This document shows positions 12,909 through 24,107 of a DNA stretch of 64,000 nt, one piece after another. The stretch's first letter is position 1. Each line of letters opens with the position of its first letter. Under the pieces are notes generated by a model. It saw only the letters and a program-made list of their open reading frames with translations. It did no database searches and was not told the DNA's origin. This stretch comes from Populus alba (Eukaryota > Streptophyta > Magnoliopsida > Malpighiales > Salicaceae), in NCBI RefSeq assembly GCF_005239225.2, contig NC_133287.1, positions 5,499,493 through 5,563,492 of the forward strand, written 5' to 3'. A program made the translations under genes and the position numbers.

Positions 12909-13399
12909 AGTGGATGACAAAAAAAAAGTAGTTAAAATGACGACGACGATGATTTGGTTACTAGGTTAGATGTCGCTGCTGCTGCTGGCGGTCATCGTCC
13001 AGGCATGGGGAAAGGGCAAGCCCAAAAAATGGTGAAATGTGAGACTTATTAGATACTTGGAAACCTGCCCGATCGAGGAGGAGGAGCATTTGTGTTCCAC
13101 CAGAAGTGTAGATCAATGAGGTATTGGCACAAGATCCTGTTACCTTTCATTTAGACAGAGATCTGACTCTCGAAACCCGAGTGAGTAGCCCATGTTTTCA
13201 ATGCTGCAAGGGGCCTAGCGACAAGGAAAGAGTTAGGGTTTTTCGGGGTGGTGGTTGGGTTTCACTTTTATGTAGTTTTTTGGATGTGGAAGAAGGTGAG
13301 GGGGCATTTCATTTATCATATTCCACATTAAAGCGGGCATTGAAAAGTGTTGGTTTCAGTCATCCGAAAGCTGGAAAGCTAATTAACGCCAACCCATTT

Positions 13400-13690
13400 T
13401 TATATAACTAGGTTAGTTATTGAAGAACAGCGATGTTGCTCATCAGGATGGACACCGTCAGGTGGCACAGAACCAAATAAATAAATAAAGGGAATTAACC
13501 TCCCACGTTTGGAGATAGCAGATTCCTCAGGTGGAAAATGGTTCCAGGCTGTCAAGTGTCTTACGTTTGGAGATAGCAGCAGCCTGCTGAGCACTGAGAT
13601 CAATAGGATTTTGTCCATGGTTACTCGCAACGGTAGTTTATTGCCAATTCTCTGCTCTGTGGAGTGCGCCAGTAGTCCTCGAATCTAACC
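13400..13690 (-). other. Coding-like patch of unknown origin
   Basis: The minus strand around 13615-13560 reads GQNPIDLSAQQAAAISKR in one frame, with less biased composition than the surrounding AT-rich DNA. A 17-bp piece (13505-13521) is repeated at 13563-13579, and both copies can encode AISKR. No start, splice structure or complete frame could be built, so this could be an exon of an unrecognised gene or a gene fragment. I do not recognise the family. Confidence 0.25.
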
Positions 13691-14249
13691 AGAGAAAAAG
13701 AGTTCATGTAATAAACATTAAACAGCCCTCCAATCTGCAGCAAAGTAGCTGTGAAAGCTCAAAGATGATCAGCGTAATCTACTCCCCCCACCCATGAGCT
13801 ATATCTGAGCTGGTACCAAGAGGATATTCAATAAACCATTAAATACAGAACTTATCACAGAAACGATGGCACCAAAGTTTCCACAAACATTGCAATAATC
13901 TAGCAAGCACAGACCTTGCAGTAAAAGTTACATGCCAGAGAAGATACCAGCTTAAGAAAAATACTCTTCGAGTAACTCATTTATTGCAAAAATGACCAAT
14001 CAAATATAAGGGAAAAAAGAGCACATTCTTTTTTCTTTTTTTTTTTCCCAATTGCCATTTATCACCGACTCCAATACATAAAATATGTACAGCAAATACC
14101 TTGACAATGCCAACAAGTGATTATTACTGCCTGCCCATGTTAGTTGACAACTAACTTTTTCAGCAATAAATTCCTTAGTTCTTCATTTGTTCATCTAATC
14201 TGATTGATGGTATTGTACATCCTGTCCAAAAAATATAACAAAAAACCTT

Positions 14250-17200
14250 TTAACGTCTAATAGTAGGGCCTTTGTACAGCCCCCTCCATACCACGAAGTT
14301 TTCTGGAGGTTGAGTTTCTTCTAACCATGTGATTTCAGAGGGTTCAATGCCACACAATGCTTCAGTTCCTTCTGCAAAGGGAGAATTAAAAAATCAGAAG
14401 AGAGAGAGAGAGAGAAGTAGAAGTGCTTAAAAATTTAAATTGGAGATAAAAGAGAAAAGAAGAGTAGAGAAAATAATATTTATACCTGGCAGTTCTTGTT
14501 TTGGGGTCCGTCGGAAATATGAGCAGTGCCGCCCATCTTCTGAGGAATAAGGTGGTGAAAGAACATCAAACAGAGCACAGGGTGTCAAGGCTTTGAAACA
14601 ATGAATGTTGCCACCACTGGTTGGATATAGAACTGTTGTACCACAAGGTGCTGTCATTTCATAATCTCTAACAAGTCTTGCAGGTCTTGCTGTAAATTTC
14701 AACCATCAAACTCAAATCTTTCAAAACAAAAGGTGCAATAGACAACCAAAACAAGAACATGCTTAACCAAATTTCTGCTCTATCAGGATGAACAGGGAGA
14801 AATGTGATCTTATATGCAATTAGAATGTATATGCATTCCAACCAAATTAATCCTCTCTAAATACATTGTTGCTGCTTAACCTGTAATGTCATTGAAGTAT
14901 GCAATTTCCCAGAGAATGAGAACTTAAGAAATGAATTAAAGAGAATTTAAATGATTACTTGGACCTGGCAATGACTTAAAATTTACAAAAAGCAAACACC
15001 TAGAATTAGTTGTTGGCTCACAAATGAACTTCCTGTCCAGAAGCATGTAAGCTGCTTTACTGAGTGTGTTCCAGATTGTGGCAGAGTTGACAAACACCAG
15101 GTTTGGAATTCCAAGCACGTGTTTGCTAACTTCTTTCAAAACAATGATTCTGACACTTGTAATTATGGAAATGTGATTTTGATGCAAACCATAGTGTAAC
15201 TCAACCTCAAAAACAACATTCAGGATTGGATTTTCAAAACCATGGTGGTGAGTGCCTTGGGTTTCCAAACCATGGTTTTAAGGAAAACACCAAACACTCA
15301 CTCAAGATTCAAAGCCTGCCTTTTTGCTCAACATACTTTAAGAATGTGTTTGGAATTGTGGTTGAGTTGGCAATGAACTTTTTCAATACAATGATTTAAG
15401 CAAACTATGGTTCCAAAAACTCAACCCCAGGCTGATGCTTAATCACCAATCAGGACAGAAGTGGTAGCCCAGATTGCTGATTGTTAAGGTAACTCATGAT
15501 GCAACAAGAACATTACACCTACAAGCTTACAAATCTTCAATATATCAAAAGAATTGTACTATTTAGGATGAAAAACTGTGCATGAAGAGGATGCAAAAAA
15601 ACCACCACCGTTAAACTGGTGGGGCCCGCCAGGTCAATGGTTGTGATGATTTCTCTTGCCCCCTTCATGAATGAAATTTGGTGCTATGAGAGTTTAATCT
15701 ATCAATCCAAAATGAAGAAAACCAAATGCCATACAACCAAACGTACCCACTTTCTTTCAAAGGCCTAAAGCACCCACAAACAAAAATCAATAGTCAATTG
15801 CAAATCCTAACAACTTTCAACGCCATCTGGGACATACAAAGTAGTTGTAACAAGATCTTTGTGCATGTAAGAATTTCCCTATATAAGAGTCCAAAAGGAA
15901 GAAAACTTGTAAAACAAGTGCAACAATACAGTACCAAAGGTGATACTAGTTAATTAAGGCAACGTGGTGAGGATGGGTAAAAATGAGTCTGCTGGTAACC
16001 TAGTACAACTTCAGTGGATGTGATGATGGCAACACTGGCAAGGATTCTTGCGGCCATCAAGGTCATGAACATATTTGGGATATAGTCTGAAGCAATTTTT
16101 CATCAGCTAGGGGCTAATTGTAGACAAACAAGTAGTGAGGATGGGTAAAAATGAGTCTGCTGGTAACCTAGTACCAACTTCAGTGGATGTGATGATGGCA
16201 ACACTGGCAAGGATTCTTGCGGCCATCAAGGTCATGAACATATTTGGGATATAGTCTGAAGCAATTTTTCATCAGCTAGAAGCTAATTCTAGACAAACAA
16301 GCGATGAGGATGGGTAAAAATGAGTCTGCTGGTAACCTAGTACCAACTTCAGTGGATGTGATGATGGCAACACTGGCATGGATTCTTGCGGCCATCAAGG
16401 TCATGAACATATTTGGGATATAGTCTGAAGAAATTTTTCATCAGCTAGGGGCTAATTCTAGACAAACACCACATGAGATGCATGTTCTTCAAGCAAACCA
16501 TGAGACATTAGCATAATAAAGCAACTTGTCATACAAATATAATTGGCATTCTTGGAGAGATAACAAGATATGCATTTGGCTGATACTGACTATGGGGCGC
16601 ACACAGACAAAAACACATTGCATGTACACACTAAGATCCAGGGTTATAATGTTTGAAAAACAACTCAACATAACCATCACGCTGTTGGGGCATATTCTCA
16701 CACATATCAAACTGAAATTCACTACTACTAATTCCATAACATAAACAGAAAAAATTTTAAGGCATATAATGATAGGCACCTTGGGATGGATCATTAAAAC
16801 CAGGTAGATTAATCCAGTCATAAGATTTTACAAGCAAAGAGCCATAAAGAAGCTTGCTCAACACAGTCATTCCAGGATGATTATGAAGTGGTATGATGGA
16901 GGAAGGTGGCATACAGAAGATCCCTATCTGCAACGAAAAACAGGTCCATGAATTCAATTTTTGTGCAATCCATGCAATTGAAAATAAAAATTGCTAAAAG
17001 ATTCAAACTGCGATTCAAATAGAATGTTGAAACCTGCAGCAGTATTAATCACTTACAGAGATTTTGTCACACTCGTGCAAATGCAAATATTTGATAGGAG
17101 GTGGGTACTGAAGTCTCCCATTGTGCCCTTTTCTTCCATTGGTACCATTTATGGGACCTTTCCATTGACGTGCTGACTGTGCTTCCTGTTCGAGACCCAC

Positions 17201-17449
17201 ATTAGAAGGCTTCATTTGATCTGATACGACAAAACATGAAAGTATTAAGATAATGGATTTAATCTAAATTAGAGGATTCAAAAAAAAACTTAATTTAAGA
17301 GCAAATGAGCTAATTTGATATGCAAAAAACAAAAGAAATACCCACACACCTAGAATAGCACGGATTTTTTCAAGAGCTTCTTCAGAAACAGGACCATTAG
17401 CCGAGAAAGACTCTTTGCAGGCATCATACAGTTTTTGAACAACTGGCAT
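14250..17449 (-). CDS. PCO4: Plant cysteine oxidase (PCO4/5 type), five exons
   Basis: Exons 17449-17350, 17220-17057, 16927-16780, 14689-14486 and 14371-14250 join with consistent phases into 245 residues, close to Arabidopsis PCO4 as I remember it (about 240). PCOs are Fe(II) thiol dioxygenases that oxidise the N-terminal cysteine of ERF-VII factors, feeding the oxygen-dependent N-degron pathway. The cupin core shows [19 protein letters not shown] with iron ligands His103 and His105, and GGNIHCFKA with the third ligand His167. KSYDW, PPYSS and the ending YKGPTIRR are also family features. The start [15 protein letters not shown] fits the usual PCO N-terminus. Intron 3 (16779-14690) is about 2.1 kb and carries a tandem repeat. 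The assignment to PCO4/5 rather than PCO1/2 rests on the short N-terminus. Confidence 0.92.
15969..16473. repeat. Three tandem copies of a 168/169-bp unit in a PCO intron
   Basis: Units begin with GAGGATGGGTAAAAATGAGT at 15969, 16137 and 16306; the third runs to about 16473. The copies are nearly identical, differing by one indel and a few substitutions (for example CTAGGGGCTAATT against CTAGAAGCTAATT). No open frame spans them. High identity implies recent amplification. Confidence 0.92.
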
Positions 17450-18154
17450 GATGCAAAGAATGTAGCAGCTAACCCACCAACCCAAATCTAATAACAGAAA
17501 GCACTGAAACTAACTCCAAGAACCACTTATCAATCACCGAACTTGTATTAAAAATCGAGCATCCAAATAAAATTAAAAAAAAAACCAACTTGGGCTGCTC
17601 TAGTTTACAAGTAAGCATCCAAAAGCAAGTTTCTCTCTCTGCAAGAATTCCAAATTCCAGTCCTATGCGAACCAAAAGGACAGCAATATATATGCATTGC
17701 GATTAATCAAGCCCAGTCTCAAATAGCTTATAGCACCTAGAAAACCAACATTTAAAACAAAAATGCCCAAATTACATAAACTGGTATTAGTATACTTTGT
17801 TCTCTAAGAAACCTAAAAGTTATCAAAAATATTTAATATCAATTCAAGAGATTCCATTAAAGTCTATAAATTTACATGTATGTATTTGCAACAAAACACA
17901 AATGATGTGAAAAATTAAAAAAGAAACAACTACCCTGATATTATTAAAAAAAAAACCATCAAGCAAAATTCAACTAATAAGCGCTAAACCCCAGTTTAGA
18001 TTCAAATAAAAAAAAAAATAAGTACAAAAGACGGCATACCTAGAAAATAAAATCCCCAAAAATCCACATAACAGCATCAACAAAAATTCTTGAACAAAAA
18101 AAACCCAAATCTCGAATTCCCAGATCAAAATGAAAAAAATAAAAACATGGGTAG

Positions 18155-18195
<41 letters not shown>

Positions 18196-18290
18196 TACCA
18201 GAGAAGAGAAAGGAAAGTCTTCGAAATTGTTTAATCTAAGAATTAAAAATCACCTGAGACAAAAGAAAAGAGATGGTGTATTCTTTGAGC
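17450..18290 (-). promoter_or_regulatory. Leader and promoter-proximal region of PCO
   Basis: Read on the minus strand, a pyrimidine-rich CTGTTATTAG lies about 40 bases before the PCO ATG and could be a leader acceptor, with a possible donor (CTCTG|GTACTC) near 18197. An (AG)n microsatellite at 18157-18192 (CT on the sense strand) is typical of plant 5' UTRs. All of this is inference from position and signals. Confidence 0.3.
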
Positions 18291-18480
18291 CCGTTTGGAT
18301 TTAAAAAAAAATTAATTATTAAAAAGTAAATTTTTTTTATATATTTTTTTATTTTGATAGGTTTATTTTAAAAATATTTTTTTAAAAATAAAAAAATATA
18401 TACTTTAATATAAAAAAATACTCATAACTATACTTTCAAATATATTTATCAAACATATTTAAATTATTTAATTAAACTTT
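18289..18480. repeat. AT-rich MITE-like repeat beginning GCCCGTTTGGATTT
   Basis: A GCCCGTTTGGAT start is followed by nearly 200 bases of alternating A and T runs with ATTTTTTTAAAAATA blocks. Related compositions recur at about 27.8-28.0, 49.05-49.2, 53.9-54.1, 62.4-62.5 and 63.58-63.75 kb. Boundaries and target-site duplication are not resolved. Confidence 0.4.
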
Positions 18481-21466
18481 GTTATCATAGCTACCCTGAC
18501 GTGCATATCTTTGTCATCATGTGTTGTGCTGTGTTGGATCGAGTTGATTCAGAAATAACTAGGAAAGAATTGATTGTTTTAAGTATTATTTGAAAAATAA
18601 TATTTTAAAACTTGATCTGATTGATGAGGAAATCGAGTTGCTAAAGCATAGTTTGAATTATGTTTTAATAAAAATATAAAAAGAATTGACCATAGGTCAT
18701 CTAAAAACTTGAGTTCATCTGTTACGTGGTGGAAAATTTAGTTAAAACTCAGATGAAATTAAGATATTGACAGTAATATCCTTTATTTATAACAAATAAA
18801 AAGAGTTTAAATATCACCCTTTTGAAACACTTATAAATTTTATAGAAGAAATTAAGATGCACAGTAGAAATAAGACACAGGAAAAAATAGATTTTCTGTA
18901 TTGGAAAATTAACAAAAATATACTAAAATAGCATGGATATTCATTGTCTGTGTTGATTCATTATCGAAATGTCATTTTTGTAATTCTTTTCAAATCTTCG
19001 TCTTAATCTCTTATAGTTTCTCCCATCTTTACGTGGCTTTTTTTCCACCATGTCCAGATAAATTTTACAAAGCTAACAGGGTAATTAGCTGTATAATATT
19101 AATTATTTTATAGAATTTATTTAGAAAAAATAGATACGAGGAGAGTATAAGTTTTAGATTGAAATATTATTGTTATTTTTTTTATTATTGATTTTATTTT
19201 ATTTTCTTTTTCTTCTTGTGTTTATCTCTTCGTACGGAGAGCATCATTAAAATGTCCCCGTGTATGTTTTTTGTCTCCTTATCTAAGAGATACAGGGCTT
19301 TCTCTTATTAATTAGCTTTAATCTTTTCTTTTGCGTACTTTCTCCCAGCCACCTGTTAAAATTTTGTTTCTTCTATCCTCTTTCAGATCTTAGTCTTTTC
19401 TTTTGTATAATTTATTTTATCTCTTACAAGACAGAAGAGAAGTTCTACAGGAGCATTAAGGAATTAGCATAAATGGGAGAGAGGGCGTAGAGTTGGATTT
19501 TCATAAACAGGAAGCCCTCGTTAGGCCTGGTTTGTTTTTTAAAAAAAATACTTTTTTAAAAATCATTTTCTTCACTTTTTTATATGTTTGGTAAACATAT
19601 AAAAAGTTAGTCAAAAAAAAATTTGATCAAAAAAAAGTTAAACATTTATGCTAGGAAAGTGTTTTTCTTTTTTTATTATTGAAAAACACTTATCTTTCTT
19701 TACAAAATACATAACATCGTGTTACTACTATGACTCTAGTGGCTAATATAAATCATGTTACTCATGTGGCCAATACAAATCCTTATCTCTCTCTCTCTCA
19801 AATCTCTTTACCAGGAACAAAATAGTCAATTCATTTTTTTTCTCTGTTATCTGCAACAATCTCCATTAAAGTATATTGAATCCTCTTATTCCATGTAACC
19901 ATTTTTCCTCTTCTTTGTTTGGATTTGTAGTTATAATTATGGCATAAATCTTATGATCTTGTTAATTTGCTGTGTTTTTCATATTTTGTTTGGTTTATGT
20001 GGGGAAAAACACAACAATCTCATGCCCTGTTTTGTTTAGGATTATATGCTTGGTTATGCGAGTTTAATTCCAGTTGATCTCATCACTAGTTTTTCATGAT
20101 TTTTTTCAAAATCATTTTTCAATTTTATTTGATTTCTCCACTCTCCTTACATTATGTCTTGATGGTCTACCTCTCTAGCATGTCCATGTTCTTTCCTTTT
20201 CCACAATCTATGTCTCTCACCAAGTACTTTCTCTACTCATGTCGCATACCTTACTTTGGCTTAACAATTGTCTTTCGTGGAAGGAAATGTTTGTTGTTGA
20301 TGGGTTTTGGTTTATTTTTTCCTTTTTTGCTTTACTTTCTCTCATTAAAAAATTTGAACTTTGTTTTACCCAACAATAGAGCTCTGATTTAAACCCTTGC
20401 TTACCCTACCTTTGGACTCATATTTTGAGCCTTATGACCTCCTATAAGTTTTATCTCATCATCAATTCTCTCATTCATTCACATGAAGAACTAAACAAAC
20501 TTGAATATACTGATTATTTATCATTTGCACTGCCTAAAGAAATCCCTTTTCACCGAGGAGTGAACGAGTAATAATAGGAGAGGGACGATTTGTTTAAATG
20601 GGAAAGATCTGCTTTCAATTCCACTCCATCTCTTCCTCTTCCTCTTTTTTTTCTTTAATTGCTTCTCTTTCAGTAGACCTTGACCCACCCAATGATATCT
20701 CCTCACATAACCTTCTCTCTATCCTTTGCCATTCTAAATGGCAAAACACCCTTATTTCTAATAGCTAATCTCAAATATGTCCCCTTCTCATGTTTCCTCC
20801 CTCTTTAACAACCACCCTAAGCTCAACCCTAATATTGCATTTCAATTCTTTAACTCCTTACCTCTTGTAAAACCCGACTTTAAACACACTGTCAAACCCC
20901 TATTATATTGTGATGTGACAGTTGATGATAGCTTCTTAGTGACATTGTGAACACTCCTAGAGTGCATAGTGTGGGATGCTTCCTTTGGCTCTCTTTCTTC
21001 TTGTCCTTCTCTTCTACTTTCCTATAAATTTTGATTCCCAACAATTTGGTATTAGCAAGAAAATCTGCATTTTCAAGATTAGAGTTTGTGTCTCTATTGA
21101 TGATATTCGTTTTCTATTAGGTATTTTAAGGCAAATGAATAAGAGATGACAATGATAATAATTTCAAGTTGAGTGCTAGAAAAATTGAAATAGTTTGGTA
21201 GAAAAATCGTGAAGGGATTAAGAGAATTTTGCAATAAAATTATATTTTCAGACCATGAAACATAAGGATTAAGAATTTATAAAATAATATACTTTAAGGC
21301 CTTGTTTGTTTAGGGAATCAGATATCATTGCTATAACTATTATACATTGTCACCTCCTCTGAGCATAATTTCTTATTTTAATTGTATAAATATTTTATAT
21401 TTTTTTAATTTTTTATTTCACCAAATTTTTAGGTTTTGTTATAAAAAAAAACTTCACTTTCTTGTT
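18481..21466. other. AT-rich intergenic DNA
   Basis: No gene is supportable. TTAGGCCTGGTTTGTTTTTT at about 19513 and AAGGCCTTGTTTGTTTAGGG at about 21297 look like terminal sequences of PIF/Harbinger-type elements preceded by a TTA or TAA target site. No matching opposite end was found for either. The remainder shows only T-rich sequence. Confidence 0.5.
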
Positions 21467-23014
21467 ATGGATAGTAAGATTATTCATGCAGCATGTATAC
21501 GAGCAGCTGTAACTATTATAGCTACAAGGATAGCTATTATTGAACAAGAAAGAAATATAATTTATATACGAAGAGAACCACGTATAAATGCAATTACTCA
21601 ACGAGAATTCTATATTGATAGGATTTTGAATCGAGGTGATAAACATTACGTTGAATAAATTTGTATGAAACCAGTTATATTATATAACTTGTATGATGTT
21701 CTCACAAGTTGTTAGCTATTACAATGAATTCAAAATATGTCTATCAGGGAGCAAGTAATTGTGTTCTTATAAATTGTAGGTCGAAATCAAAGATTTCATG
21801 TTATTTGTGGTATATACTATAGGTCTATTGAAACTATCCATCATTACTTTAGAATTGTATTAAAAGCAGTTCTTAAGTTATACAAACACCTTATTAAAGA
21901 CCTAGGGGATACAGTTCTCGCAGAGATAATGAATAATCAAATATTCTATCATTATTTTAAGGTATAAGAATAATACCAATATTTTTATACATTAATTAAT
22001 TACATCTAGAAGAAAAGGTTATAAATTATTTTTTCATGTTTATATAAGATTGTGTGGGAGCAATTGATAATACCAATGTTCCTGTAAATGTTCCTGTTGA
22101 GATTCAAAGAAAGTTTTGAGGTCAAAAAGAAGAAACAACACAAAATGTTTTAGTAGCTATAACTTCTTCTCTTTTTTTTTTTTTTAACCTTGAGGGGTGT
22201 AGCTCAACTGGTTAGACCTAGGTTTGCTCTTCAGATGTCACCAGTTTAAGTCTCACAAACCCCAGGGTCACTAAAGGCTTACATTGTCGTTAACTTCACT
22301 TGTGGGATCAGTCGAGATGCGCGCAAGCTGACCTTGACACCCATGTTAATCTAAAAAAAAGTTTATATATGTTTTAGCTGGCTGGAAAGGAAGTGCACGC
22401 GATTTACAGGTTTTAAGTGATGCACTATCAAGACCTAGTAGTCTAAAAATTCTAGAAAGTATATAATAAAGTATTTATTATATGCAATAACATATAAAAT
22501 GTCTAATTAGATAAAGATAGTAATAGGTTTTTTTTTTTAATTTATAGGGAAATATTATTTTGGTGACACTGATTATGGTATTCGAAAATGAATCATTTCT
22601 CCTTTTTATGGATTTTGATATCACTTGAATTAGTTTATAAAACATTCACCAAAAAATAAAAAAGAAGTTATTTAATCTTCGACATTCTTCATTGAGAACC
22701 GCTATTGAGCGAGGGTTTGGTATTTTGAAGAGTCCTTTTAGATCAATTGATGGAAAACCTTTTTAGTCTTATGAAACACAAGTAGATGTTGTGCTTGCAT
22801 GTTGTATTATTCATAATCACATAATGGAAGTTGATCCTTATAACTTTCTTATGAAAGAAATATGTTCGGAAAGTAAACCAATTATACGAACATTCAACTT
22901 AAGTCAACGAAGGGAGAGGGAAGAGAATAGGGAGAGGATAACAAAAAGAGAAATTATTGAATCAACCATGTGGAATGATTATAACACTAAAAAAAAACTA
23001 GTAATTAAGTGTTA
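21467..23014 (+). pseudogene. PIF/Harbinger transposase relic
   Basis: Successive pieces match the plant PIF transposase in order. An N-terminal MDSKIIHAACIRAA segment starts at 21467. Then come SIREQVIVFL-stop-IVGRNQRFH near 21750, DCVGAIDNTNVPVNVP near 22050 (first catalytic D region), VLAGWKGSARDLQVLSDAL near 22370-22430 (second D region), GKYYFGDTDYG near 22550, and RHSSLRTAIERGFGILK near 22680 (third catalytic residue, E). The 3' part remains open to 23014. In-frame stops (for example TAA between FL and IVG, and TGA after EIQRKF) and a SINE insertion show it is dead. Acceptor-like TTTATAG before GKYY suggests the original gene had an intron there. Confidence 0.85.
22188..22360 (+). mobile_element. 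tRNA-derived SINE inside the PIF transposase
   Basis: The element begins with GAGGGGTGTAGCTCAACTGG. TAGCTCAACTGG at 22200-22211 is a good pol III A box, and AGTTTAAGTCT at 22243-22253 is a worn B box. The body has GTGGGATCAGTCGAGATGCG and CACCCATGTTAAT, followed by an A8 tail at 22353-22360. This wording matches tRNA-related plant SINEs I associate with Salicaceae. It interrupts the transposase between AITSSL and FIYVLAGW, so it arrived after the transposon. A clear target-site duplication was not found. Confidence 0.8.
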
Positions 23015-23211
23015 ATTATATTTGTTTATTTTTATTATGTCTTTCTTGAGTTTGTATTATCTTTGTTATACATTTAGATTGCTTGTTGACTTTATCATAA
23101 TTTCTTATGTATTTTATTTTAAATATTAATTGTAGTTTTTATATAAAAATTTATTAAATCTAAATATTGTATGATTTGTTTTTGTATAAATTTGTAATTT
23201 ATTTTGTAGAA

Positions 23212-24107
23212 ATGAGTACCACACAAAATGAAAAATACAAAGGTAAGCACTTCACATGGTCTAAGCCTATGTCTCACATGTTACTTGAGATATTAGCTGA
23301 GAAGGCTCTCAAAAGAAACAAACCTTCTTCCACCTTTAGAGCAGAGTCATTTGTTAAGGTGGCTACAGAAATTAGTCAAAAGTTCAACGTGTAATGCGAG
23401 CCTAAGCATGTGGACAATCATTTCAAAACTATGAAAAAAGAATGGAGAATAATAACCAAACTTAAAAACAAAAGTGGCTTTAGTTGGGATAATTGTTTGA
23501 AGATGATTACAGTTTCAAAAGATGTATATGATGAAGAAGTAAATATGTTATAAATATTATTCTCTTTGTAATTTTTATATTTACTTTTGTTTCCAAAATG
23601 TTATACAAGGAACTAAAAAATTACATATTCTAAACTTTATAAACAACATATCCTAATCATAACAAGTATCTCAACAAAAAACTTGATATGTACAAGGCAA
23701 TGACAATTGTTGTTGGAAAAAATATGGCATTTGAAAATTATGTTAAATCATATGTTGATATCAACTTGGAAGAGAACATTGAAGTGCAATCAATTTCAAT
23801 TGAAAATGAAGGGTAATATGAAGAAACTTCAAAAGAAAAGGAGACATCTTCATCTAGTGCACAAAAGAGGCAAGATATAAAGAGAAATCGCGTGTATGAA
23901 GATGATGGTGTTGAAAAGTTGTCTAAAATGATTGAGGACGTAGCATTTGCAATTCAAAGTCGCAGCAAAAATAAACTTAATGTTAATGAGTTATATACAG
24001 AAGTGATGAAAATAGAAGGCTTTAATGAGATCACTCTTTGGGATGCATTTGATCACTTGGTCCAAAATGAAATGTTAGCAAAAGCATTTATGGAAAAAAA
24101 ATGCTAA
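23212..24107 (+). pseudogene. Myb/SANT-like DNA-binding protein relic, partner of the PIF transposase
   Basis: From the ATG at 23212 the frame reads KHFTWSKPMSHMLLEILAEK and SSTFRAESFVKVATEISQKF, then a TAA at about 23392, then CEPKHVDNHFKTMKKEWRI and DNCLKMITVSKDVYDEE. This is the Myb/SANT-like domain of the second gene carried by PIF/Harbinger elements. A C-terminal helical part at 23892-24107 (DDGVEKLSKMIEDVAFAIQS) is open, with another stop near 23815 before it. Same orientation and downstream placement support a single two-gene transposon. Confidence 0.8.

Larger units (their letters stand above)
7219..14249. other. Gene-poor interval upstream of the GARP gene and downstream of PCO
   Basis: Seven kilobases without a supportable gene. 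The part next to 7219 should hold the GARP promoter and leader. An (ATT)n tract lies at about 9467-9500. A degenerate repeat lies at 11.4-11.7 kb, a 33-bp duplication at 12.8-12.9 kb, and a coding-looking patch at 13.4-13.7 kb; these are listed separately. The rest is AT-rich sequence in which I see nothing. Confidence 0.6.

Noticed and set aside
13124..13411. 95-codon plus-strand frame
   Set aside because: No ATG start, no recognised motif and no splice context; kept only as part of the unexplained 13-kb zone.
15969..16473. Repeat array that might suggest CRISPR or a centromeric satellite
   Set aside because: Three adjacent 168-bp units without spacers inside a plant gene intron; this is a small tandem duplication.
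20096..20392. 98-codon hydrophobic frame
   Set aside because: T-rich composition creates Phe/Leu/Ser codons; no family resemblance.
22191..22260. Possible tRNA gene (A-box-like text)
   Set aside because: The B box is degenerate, no cloverleaf can be drawn, and the sequence continues into a SINE body with an A tail.
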